Part shown: positions 27,101 through 34,287 of the stretch, piece after piece
How positions within the stretch are numbered: position 1 is the first letter of the stretch
Layout: each line of letters opens with the position of its first letter
Assembly (NCBI GenBank): GCA_964574635.1
Contig: CAZNOG010000001.1
Span: 186,001-250,000 of the forward strand
Source: CAZNOG01 sp964574635
GTDB lineage: Bacteria > Bacteroidota > Bacteroidia > Flavobacteriales_D > Cryomorphaceae
Length of the DNA: 64,000 bases
Direction: 5' to 3'
Translations under genes and position numbers: made by a program
The notes under the pieces: model-generated
Database searches by the model: none
The model's input: only the letters and a program-made list of their open reading frames with translations
Told to the model about the DNA's origin: nothing

Positions 27101-30100
27101 ATGAATTTCAAACTCGCCACCTTATGCGCGCTACTCGTATTTGCGAGTCTTGACGCGTCGGCGCAACTGGATACGAAACACTGGGTACCACCATTCTACG
27201 CCAAGCCGGGACCGGACAGCGGTACCCAAAACATGCGAAAGCACTTTGTGAGCTTGTCCACACCGAGCGAAGACACGATTCCGGTGACCATCAGAAACGG
27301 CTTCGGCGAGGTGATCCAAGTCCTCGAAATATCGCGGGACATGCCGAAGGAATACACCTTCCAACCCTTGGGAAATGCGACGACGGGGGCGTATCCCCTG
27401 AACGTCATTCCCACCGATAGCCTCAATACTCCGATACGCTCTCAAGGCCTGTATTTCGAGAGTTACCAGCCTTTTTTCGTCAACATCCGGCACAAGTCGG
27501 GGTACCAAGGGTTTTCCCTCACTTCGAAGGGACAAGTTGGATTAGGACGGAAGTTCTTTTCCGGTCACGTATACACGACCTACAACGAGACCATAGAAGG
27601 CGACATGTGGAACAACGAACGTCGTTCCCACTTCATTTCGGTCATGGCCACCGAAGACAACACCACGATCACCTTCGATATGCTCACCCCGCCTATCGAA
27701 CTCATCGGCCACCCGGGAGAGGAATCCGTCACCGTGACCCTCGACGCCTTCGAGTCGTACGTAGTTGGCGTGGATCACTCGCTCTACGACAATTCCACCA
27801 TCAACCACGCCAACGGTACGCGCATCACTTCCGACAAGCCCATCATCACCAATACGGGATCGTGGTTGTCGGGAAATCAGTTGGGGCAATGCATCGGGGC
27901 CGATCAGATCGTACCCGCGGCGAATACCGGACGGGAATACGTGGTGGTGAGGGGACTGGGGGATGAAACCACCGAAAAACCCATGATCGTGGCCACCGAA
28001 GACGGTACGGAAGTGTACGTCAACGACGAAACGGCTCCTTCGGCGGTTCTCGACGAGGGCGAGTACTTCGTCATCCCTACCGAGGACTTCTCCGCAAACG
28101 GCAACCTGTACATCCACACGACCAAGAAGGTCTACATGTACCAAACCATGTCGGGATCCTCCACGAAGCCGGGGCCCACTGTGGATATGATCTTCGTTCC
28201 GCCCCTGAATTGCGTAGGTGCGAAACGCGTCGTGTTGCCCTTCGTGAATTCCTTGTCGGGCGGAACGGGTCAAGGACAGATCAATCTTATCACCAAGTGG
28301 GGGACTTCCGTTTACGTGAACGAAAGTCCCACGCCGATTACCGGCGCCGCCGAGGTGATCGGAAATTCGGAATGGGTGACCTACTCGTTCATTCCCCCGA
28401 CCGAAAGCGTGGTCATCGAAAGCGATTCCGTAATGAACGTGGCGCTGACCACGCGAGATGACGAGGTCGGCTCTGCGGGATATTTCAGCGGCTTCACGAT
28501 CGAACCTGTCGTAGGTTTGAGTTCCGGTCTTCCCGACGCTCCACCTTGCGTACCGGGAAACGCGTTGCTCCAGGTGTACGGTTTTGACTCCTACCAATGG
28601 TATTTCAACGGAGAACCCATTCCGGGCGAGACGAATTCCTCCATCGTGCCGGAATTTTCGGGAGTGTACACCGTGGAGGGAATCGACTTGGCCTGCGGTT
28701 ACCGTTTCATGTCCAACGAATTCGACCTTCCGTTCTGTTCCTCCTCGATCGGTGCGGCCAAAGACGACCAAGTGGTGGAGGAGACCGAGCCGGGATCCAA
28801 AATCTTCGACGTCACCTACCGCATTTTCATGGAAAATTTCGCCTCGAGCGTGGGAGAGAACCTCCAGATCATCGAGAACATCGAATGGGGATTGCCGGTG
28901 GGAGCGACGGCCGAATTGATCGGCGCCCCGGTGGCCGTCCTGGGATCGTTCAGTGGGGGATTCAACCCCAATTTCGACGGAATCAACGACAAAAGACTGC
29001 TTCCCGGAAACGGAAGTTTGCCCGGGCTCTCCCAGGTCGCGGTCGATCTGACCGTGCGTGTGGACATGAACGACGCCGAACAAGACGGCTACATGAATCA
29101 GGTGGTAATCACCACCAAGGACGAAGGCACCAACAACGGCGTCGACGGACCTTTCAGTTCTCAGGATTATTCCAATCACGGCACCGACGTCGATCCCAAT
29201 GGGAACGGCGAACCCAACGAAGACGGGGAAAACAACCCGACGATTACGTGCTTTTTCACCAATGAAATCGCCTATTCACAAACGGAGTTTTGCGGTGGGG
29301 ACGGTGTACAGGAGGTGATTCAACAGGGCGTCAACCAAGGCTTGTTCGCAGTGGATGCACCCGGCTTGGAACTCGATTCCCTCACCGGTGCCATCACCCC
29401 CGCACTTTCGGAGCCCGGCACCTATGTCGTTACCCTGACCACCGAAGGGCGTTGTCCCACGGTGACGACTGCCGAGGTGACCATCGTGGAAGAGCTTTCG
29501 TCGGGAACTGCACCCGAAACCGTTTCATTGTGCGTGGGCGGCGAGTCGGTGAATCCCATGGATTATTTGGTCGGTGCCGATGCTTCGGGCGGTTGGCAAT
29601 TCGCGGACGGCAGCCCGTTTAACGGAGACTTCCATCCCGACGAAGCCGGAAATTTCACCATTACCTATGTGGTGGACAACGGAATTTGCGGAGTGAAAAC
29701 CACCGACCTCAGCATCGAAGTACTGCCTCTTCCCGACCCGGGAACTCCCGTATCGGAAACCTTGTTCTGCATGACGGAGGAGTCCGTGGATCTCTTCTCC
29801 CTGCTGGAGGGTGAGGACCCCGACGGCACTTGGCAAAACGGCGAGGGAGAGGAGATTGACCCGGCATTCGGGTTCAACCAGGCCGGAACGTTCGAAGTAT
29901 CGTATACGGTGAGTAACGAACCCTGTGGAAATCATACGGTAACCTTTGAAATCCACGTGGAGGATGTCCCCGATGCCGGCCTTGCCTTGGAAGGCGATTT
30001 CCAATGTCCGAATGCCGAGATCCACTTATTTGATTTTCTTCTCGGCGGAGACCGCACGGGGTTGTGGCACGATTCCGAAGGAGGGGTGACGGATTCGATT

Positions 30101-30739
30101 TTGTCGGTTGAGAGCGGCGGTGTTTACGGCTACGCCTACGTGGTGGAAGGCGAAAAATGCGCCTCGGACACCGCTTGGATTCAATTTCAAGTTCCGGATT
30201 TGGCCTCTCCGGGTGAGGGTCCCGAGGGATTCGTGGACGCGTGTCCGGGCGATCCGGTGATCGATTTGTTCGACCTCTTGGAAGGTGCCGATCCGGGAGG
30301 AGTGTGGACACGGGAGGACGGCACCGTATTGCAAGCGGGGCTTTTCGACGCGAAAGACCTCGGGGTATTTACGTTTACTTATACACAAACCGACGAACTC
30401 TGCGGAGAATCCCACGCGAAAGTGGAATTCTCGGTGACGCTCGACGCCTGCCACGTGCCGGGGCTGAGGATTCCCCAAGGATTTTCTCCCAACGCCGACG
30501 GCGTGGGGGATTATTGGGTCATCCAAGGTCTCTCGGATTATCCCCGGAACAAATTGGTCATCTTCAACAGGTGGGGAAATAAGGTGTACACCGCCTCACC
30601 CTATTTGAACGATTGGGACGGGACCTCTGCCACGGGACTCGGGTCCGGAGAGATCCTTCCCGTCGGAACCTACTGGTACATCCTCGAACCGGGGGATGGA
30701 GAGGAACCTCGCACCGGCTACATTTACCTCAACCGCTAA
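27101..30739 (+). CDS. IgGFc-binding-domain surface protein with type B T9SS domain
   Basis: 1,212 residues. After the signal peptide (MNFKLATLCALLVFASLDASA) comes an N-terminal region with the IgGFc-binding/FcgBP-like domain common in Bacteroidota surface proteins (about residues 40-470; ISVMATEDNTTITF, ITNTGSWLSGNQLGQCIGADQ split over about 245-270, YMYQTMSGSS). A stretch around 550-720 follows with NGDGTDVDPNGNGEPNEDG-like Ca-binding-type acidic loops. Then come four repeats of about 80 residues (about 800-1110) and a C-terminal type B domain (PQGFSPNADGVGDYWVI, FNRWGNKVY). Binding targets are unknown; the IgGFc label does not mean antibody binding here. A PorP/SprF gene follows 9 bases later. 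Confidence 0.87.
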   Translation: MNFKLATLCALLVFASLDASAQLDTKHWVPPFYAKPGPDSGTQNMRKHFVSLSTPSEDTIPVTIRNGFGEVIQVLEISRDMPKEYTFQPLGNATTGAYPLNVIPTDSLNTPIRSQGLYFESYQPFFVNIRHKSGYQGFSLTSKGQVGLGRKFFSGHVYTTYNETIEGDMWNNERRSHFISVMATEDNTTITFDMLTPPIELIGHPGEESVTVTLDAFESYVVGVDHSLYDNSTINHANGTRITSDKPIITNTGSWLSGNQLGQCIGADQIVPAANTGREYVVVRGLGDETTEKPMIVATEDGTEVYVNDETAPSAVLDEGEYFVIPTEDFSANGNLYIHTTKKVYMYQTMSGSSTKPGPTVDMIFVPPLNCVGAKRVVLPFVNSLSGGTGQGQINLITKWGTSVYVNESPTPITGAAEVIGNSEWVTYSFIPPTESVVIESDSVMNVALTTRDDEVGSAGYFSGFTIEPVVGLSSGLPDAPPCVPGNALLQVYGFDSYQWYFNGEPIPGETNSSIVPEFSGVYTVEGIDLACGYRFMSNEFDLPFCSSSIGAAKDDQVVEETEPGSKIFDVTYRIFMENFASSVGENLQIIENIEWGLPVGATAELIGAPVAVLGSFSGGFNPNFDGINDKRLLPGNGSLPGLSQVAVDLTVRVDMNDAEQDGYMNQVVITTKDEGTNNGVDGPFSSQDYSNHGTDVDPNGNGEPNEDGENNPTITCFFTNEIAYSQTEFCGGDGVQEVIQQGVNQGLFAVDAPGLELDSLTGAITPALSEPGTYVVTLTTEGRCPTVTTAEVTIVEELSSGTAPETVSLCVGGESVNPMDYLVGADASGGWQFADGSPFNGDFHPDEAGNFTITYVVDNGICGVKTTDLSIEVLPLPDPGTPVSETLFCMTEESVDLFSLLEGEDPDGTWQNGEGEEIDPAFGFNQAGTFEVSYTVSNEPCGNHTVTFEIHVEDVPDAGLALEGDFQCPNAEIHLFDFLLGGDRTGLWHDSEGGVTDSILSVESGGVYGYAYVVEGEKCASDTAWIQFQVPDLASPGEGPEGFVDACPGDPVIDLFDLLEGADPGGVWTREDGTVLQAGLFDAKDLGVFTFTYTQTDELCGESHAKVEFSVTLDACHVPGLRIPQGFSPNADGVGDYWVIQGLSDYPRNKLVIFNRWGNKVYTASPYLNDWDGTSATGLGSGEILPVGTYWYILEPGDGEEPRTGYIYLNR
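29500..30450 (+). repeat. Four about 80-residue repeats in the IgGFc-like protein (coding)
   Basis: Four successive units share CVGGESVNPMDYLVGADASG / CMTEESVDLFSLLEGEDPDG / CPNAEIHLFDFLLGGDRTG / CPGDPVIDLFDLLEGADPGG, each followed by a W, an acidic loop, F and a Cys near the end. They resemble the LEGxDPxGxW repeats common in CHU_C-carrying surface proteins. Boundaries are approximate. Confidence 0.7.
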
Positions 30740-30748
30740 ACGACCGCC

Positions 30749-31696
30749 ATGCACACCAACGCCCACATAAAACACGCTTTGGCCGTCCTTTTCGTCGTTA
30801 CAGGAATTTCGGCTTTCGCTCAGCAACAGCCTTTGCGCACGATGTACATGTGGAACCCCTTGATCATCAATCCCGCGTACGCCGGTGCCCGTGACGCACT
30901 GACGATTTCAGGCACGTGGCGAGAACAATGGGTGGGTCTGGACGGTGCACCTTCCACGCAATTGTTGAGCGTGCACAGTCCGCTTACGAACAACAAAGTG
31001 GGTCTGGGGTTCACGATCCAAAACGACAATATCGGTCCGACCAACACCACTGGCATTTGGGGTGATTTCGCGTACAAGCTCCGAACCTCCGCCACCTCGC
31101 GGCTGTCCTTTGCCCTGCGCGCAGGATTCGACATTCACCAAGCCGATCTGAGAAGTTTGGCCGGCGTGGACGAGAACGACCCCGCTTTTGACAAGAATGT
31201 GGAGAACAACCTGCTGCCGAATTTCGGTTTCGGCGTGTGGTATGAAAGCGAGCGAGGATACATCGGGCTCGCGGCGCCAACCGTATTGGAAAACGAGCTC
31301 AACAGAGGCAACAACGCGGGAAGCGGGTTCAACGATCTGACGGACCGCCATTTTTACTTGATGGGCGGATACGTATTCCAATTGGACCCCGACAGTGGCG
31401 GGGTGATTTTCAAGCCGTCGGCGGTGATTCGCGCGGTAAACGGAGCGCCGGTGAGTTTCGACATTTCCGCCAACTTCCTGATAAAAGACAAGCTATGGAT
31501 TGGCGGCGCCTACCGCTTCGAAGACGCCTTCGCCGCCATGTTGGGATTTCGGTTTACACCTCACCTGCAAGCCGGTTATTCCTACGATTTCGGCACGAGC
31601 GAGCTCCACTCACACCACAACGGCTCGCATGAATTCATGCTCACCTACGATTTTTTCAAATCGAATGCGGGCAGGCGGTCGCCGCGTTATTTTTGA
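30749..31696 (+). CDS. PorP/SprF-family T9SS outer-membrane protein (3)
   Basis: 315 residues with a signal peptide ending AFAQQQ and the signature YMWNPLIINPAYAGARDAL followed by TWREQWVGLDGAPSTQ, the closest of the three copies here to the typical PorP/SprF pattern. C-terminal QAGYSYDFGTSELHSHHNGS and HEFMLTYDF are diagnostic. Its position 9 bases after the IgGFc-like gene makes it the third partner in the alternating cargo/PorP-SprF cluster, which ends here. Confidence 0.94.
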   Translation: MHTNAHIKHALAVLFVVTGISAFAQQQPLRTMYMWNPLIINPAYAGARDALTISGTWREQWVGLDGAPSTQLLSVHSPLTNNKVGLGFTIQNDNIGPTNTTGIWGDFAYKLRTSATSRLSFALRAGFDIHQADLRSLAGVDENDPAFDKNVENNLLPNFGFGVWYESERGYIGLAAPTVLENELNRGNNAGSGFNDLTDRHFYLMGGYVFQLDPDSGGVIFKPSAVIRAVNGAPVSFDISANFLIKDKLWIGGAYRFEDAFAAMLGFRFTPHLQAGYSYDFGTSELHSHHNGSHEFMLTYDFFKSNAGRRSPRYF

Positions 31697-31781
31697 GGGA
31701 TTAATCACCTCGATCTGATCCAACGGATTTTCGTAATCCGATTTCAATCCTTAAAATTGCCGCTCACGGATAATCGCGATT

Positions 31782-32642
31782 TTGAGAGAGAAAATAAAGT
31801 CGGTGTACAAATTTCTGTCGCCGAAATTTCAGAGCGTTCATTTGGAATACAAAGTATCTCCGAAACCGAGGTGGGGACACGGCAATCCCGCCCATACTCT
31901 TTTGTTCGACTCGATAAACGCCAACAGGTCGTTGTACAAAAGTCAGTTGGAGTCGTTTTTAAAATACATTGACCGAATTCACGGAATCAAAGACTCCGTC
32001 ACCGAAACGGATGAAAATAATCCTGCGTGGAATAACGGATTTCTGCCGGGGCTTGATATGGTGGGTATTTATGGAATTATCGCCGAGTACAAACCTGCGA
32101 GGTACATTGAAATCGGTTCGGGGAATTCAACCAAAGTAGCGCGAAAGGCCATTCGGGAAAACAACTTGAGTACCGAGATAATTTCCATCGACCCTTTCCC
32201 GAGGGCCAATATCGACCACCTGGCGGATCGAGTGATTCGAGAGCCCTTTGAGAACTTATCCGACAACAAGTTCATCGTTGAATCATTAAACGAGAATGAC
32301 ATTCTGTTCATCGACAATTCGCATCGCGTCTTTCCGAATTCCGATGCGATGATTTGTTTTTTAGAGCTGCTTCCCTTCTTGAAAAAGGGAGTCATTGTAC
32401 AGATTCACGACGTTTATCTCCCTTTCGATTATCCGCAATTTATGTGTGATAGATTTTACAACGAGCAGTATATGCTCGCGGCATTTCTTTTGGCCAATCC
32501 GCAGAAGTTCCAAACCATTTTACCGAATTATTTTATAAGTGAAGACGCGGAACTGGCCAAGATTATTTCACCCGTGTGGGATCACCCCAATTTGAGGGAG
32601 GTGGAAAAACACGGCGGCTCGTTTTGGCTGAGGATCAACTAA
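31782..32642 (+). CDS. Class I SAM-dependent methyltransferase
   Basis: About 286 residues with a Rossmann methyltransferase core: motif I ARYIEIGSGNSTKVARKAI near residue 105, the acidic IISIDPFPRAN and DILFIDNSHRVFPNSDA, and the C-terminal WDHPNLREVEKHGGSFW. This resembles the Methyltransf_24 group often found near surface-sugar genes. No ATG fits: the frame opens at a TTG (31782), and a GTG lies shortly after, so the start is uncertain. The region is clearly more AT-rich than its neighbours (CAA ACC TGC, AAT, ATT codons frequent), suggesting recent acquisition. The acceptor is unknown. Confidence 0.75.
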   Translation: MREKIKSVYKFLSPKFQSVHLEYKVSPKPRWGHGNPAHTLLFDSINANRSLYKSQLESFLKYIDRIHGIKDSVTETDENNPAWNNGFLPGLDMVGIYGIIAEYKPARYIEIGSGNSTKVARKAIRENNLSTEIISIDPFPRANIDHLADRVIREPFENLSDNKFIVESLNENDILFIDNSHRVFPNSDAMICFLELLPFLKKGVIVQIHDVYLPFDYPQFMCDRFYNEQYMLAAFLLANPQKFQTILPNYFISEDAELAKIISPVWDHPNLREVEKHGGSFWLRIN

Positions 32643-32759
32643 TGCGAGCCCGTTTGATTCGGTAAGAAGGGTGGACCATTGCCGTCGCCGAGACCGTGCT
32701 TGGGCATGTCGGTAACGCACTGTGGATAACCCGCTTGTTTCGTGTTTCGCGGATTGTTC

Positions 32760-32767
32760 TATCTTTA
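32760..32767 (+). promoter_or_regulatory. Promoter for the glyoxalase-fold gene
   Basis: TATCTTTA at 32760-32767, with a TTG at 32735-32737 spaced 22 bases upstream, as in Bacteroidota promoters. The ATG follows at 32840, leaving a leader of about 65 bases. Confidence 0.45.
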
Positions 32768-32839
32768 GGACGTGTATTACGCGAGGGGAACGCCGGCCCC
32801 ACGCCAATTCCCCACACCACCCCCATCACGGAAACCGAC

Positions 32840-33229
32840 ATGGAAAAAATCGACCCGATTATTGCAGTGAGGGATGTACACCTAAGCGCGGAGTGTTTTC
32901 AAGCCGTATTCGGATGGAAAAGAACTCACGGGGGGGATGAATTCGCCGTACTTAATGATGAAAATGACGAGATTGTACTCTGTCTTCATAAGTGGGGTGA
33001 ACACGAACATCCCACCATGATGAACCCGAACATCCCACCGGGGAATGGTCTGATTCTTTATTATAAAACCGACAGTTTAGATGCAATCCGCGACAACGTC
33101 GAGAAGATGAACCATCCCATTGACAGGGATATTCATGTAAACCCGAATTCAAGGAAAAAAGAGTTTGCGTTGCGGGACAATGACGGCTATTATTGGATTA
33201 TCACCGAATACCATACCTATGAAGGATAA
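32840..33229 (+). CDS. Glyoxalase/VOC-superfamily protein
   Basis: A 129-residue protein of the vicinal oxygen chelate fold: IDPIIAVRDVHLSAECFQAVF is the usual first beta-alpha-beta motif, FAVLNDENDEIVLCLHKWG the following strands, and FALRDNDGYYWIITEYHTY the C-terminal strand with Asp/Gly. Such proteins include glyoxalase I, dioxygenases and drug-binding resistance proteins; the metal ligands and substrate cannot be fixed here. The ATG at 32840 starts the conserved domain; an upstream in-frame opening to 32696 crosses the promoter. Confidence 0.82.
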   Translation: MEKIDPIIAVRDVHLSAECFQAVFGWKRTHGGDEFAVLNDENDEIVLCLHKWGEHEHPTMMNPNIPPGNGLILYYKTDSLDAIRDNVEKMNHPIDRDIHVNPNSRKKEFALRDNDGYYWIITEYHTYEG

Positions 33230-33507
33230 ATAAGGAACGACCGTTTCCAACGGCACCTGAAAGAACATGTGGTCGGCTGCGGTTCCCCCGGTTCGTTCGT
33301 GGTTACAATTGAATTAGATCAAGCAAAGGCGAAAATGCGATAATGCTATAACGGAACCAAACGATTGACGATGAATAAATTCAAGAACAAATACCGCATA
33401 TCTTCCGCCCGTGCCCCTTTTTGGGATTACGGATGGAAGGCCGCGTATTTCGTGACCGTCTGCACCTACAACCGGGCATGTTGGTTCGGGGAGATAATAA
33501 CAGGTAA

Positions 33508-33527
33508 AGACGCATTGCCATGCGTCT
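33508..33527. repeat. Palindrome AGACGCA..TGCGTCT (short form)
   Basis: AGACGCA-TTGCCA-TGCGTCT, seven paired bases around a 6-nt loop, inside the transposase frame where it encodes the odd DALPCV stretch. Related to the longer palindrome at 33702-33729. Confidence 0.7.
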
Positions 33528-33701
33528 CATTATCAGAAATAGGCGAATTCGCCGAATGCGAATGGTTGAAAACATTCAAAATGCGACCGGATATGAATTT
33601 GTGGATGGGGGAATACGTGGTGATGCCCAATCATTTTCACGCCATTATTGGCATTGGGGATAATGAATACAATACGCGGGGGGCGGATCGCGGGGGGGGA
33701 T

Positions 33702-33729
33702 GTAGAGACGCAATGCATTGCGTCTCTAC
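33702..33729. repeat. Perfect 28-bp palindrome inserted in the transposase gene
   Basis: Half-site GTAGAGACGCAATG, followed directly by its exact reverse complement (28 bp, no spacer). It shares the AGACGCA/TGCGTCT core with the palindrome at 33508-33527. It abuts a G8 run on its left and a tandem repeat on its right, pointing to insertion of a short palindromic element. Confidence 0.9.
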
Positions 33730-33760
33730 CGGCCATACCGGCCATACCGGCCATACCGGC
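33726..33760 (+). repeat. Tandem 9-bp repeat GGCCATACC (about 3.5 copies)
   Basis: GGCCATACC at 33731-33739, 33740-33748 and 33749-33757 plus partial ends. The unit is a multiple of three and encodes Gly-His-Thr repeats in the first transposase frame. Confidence 0.9.
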
Positions 33761-34046
33761 AAATCCGATGACAATAACCCCCCCGAAACAAATTCGGCCC
33801 CCAACGCAAAAATTTGTCATCCATTATTCGGGGATTCAAAATCGGGGTAACCAAAAACGCCCGATTAATAAATCCTGATTTCGCATGGCAACCGCGTTTT
33901 CACGACCGTATTATTCGCGATGAACGATCCTATCGACGAATTTCGAATTACATCATCAATAATCCTCGAAATTGGGAGGGCGATAAATTCTACGATTCGG
34001 ACAAATGACCCGAAAAACCGGCCGGTACCGGGGAAAAACCCCGCGC

Positions 34047-34181
34047 GAGGTGCAAAGGCGGCATCCGCGCATTTCGGCCCCGATGCGTAGGGTGGCGGAG
34101 CACAGCGACCACCGGAAGCTCGTGCCACCGCCACAACCTACGCCGGGGGCGGAATGTGCGATACAGCCGACGCACCGACCC
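34047..34181 (+). repeat. Structured intergenic element, copy B
   Basis: Second copy of the about 135-nt element, 38 bases after the transposase. Conserved GGCGGCATCC (34057-34066) and GATACAGCC..ACCGACCC (34160-34181). Stems: GCGTAGG (34085-34091) with CCTACGC (34137-34143), GTGGCGG (34092-34098) with CCGCCAC (34128-34134), and GCAC (34100-34103) with GTGC (34122-34125). The 18-nt apex is AGCGACCACCGGAAGCTC, which closes by AGC/GCT. The outer arm CGCATTTCGGCCCCG pairs imperfectly with CGGGGGCGGAATGTGCG. All stem sequences differ from copies A and C. Confidence 0.75.
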
Positions 34182-34287
34182 GGTGAAAATGCGAAGGATT
34201 AGTTCGATGTTCCAGGGTCCTTGCAACGAGGAAGTTCACAAAGGATTCGAGCAAAGGGTCGCGCCAAAAAAAATCCTTTCAGACTTT

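Larger units (their letters stand above)
33371..34008 (+). pseudogene. REP-associated (IS200-like, Y1/HUH) transposase, frameshifted
   Basis: Two reading frames together encode a complete RAYT-type transposase. The first (33371-33850) starts MNKFKNKYRISSARAPFWDY and carries the HUH motif VVMPNHFHAIIG. The second (from about 33787 to 34008) continues NKFGPQRKNLSSIIRGFK.., FAWQPRFHDRIIRDERSY and the catalytic-Tyr block ISNYIINNPRNWEGDKF. The break lies at a C7 run (33778-33784): one extra C would give an uninterrupted 212-residue protein. Within the first frame are two palindromic insertions (33508-33527, 33702-33729) and a 9-bp tandem repeat (33726-33760), all absent from typical members. It is either a decayed gene, a slippage-controlled gene or a sequence error. 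Structured element B follows 38 bases downstream. Confidence 0.85.

Noticed and set aside
27542..29179. 545-codon minus-strand open frame opposite the IgGFc-like gene
   Set aside because: Shadow of a real coding region; no domain, no promoter, no ribosome-binding site.
31724..31740. Terminator after the third PorP/SprF gene
   Set aside because: CGGATT/AATCCG hairpin is only 6 bp and lacks a T run; too weak to list.
33702..33729. Transcription terminator within the transposase
   Set aside because: Perfect palindrome without loop or T run, inside an open frame, and related to a second palindrome upstream; better seen as an inserted repeat.
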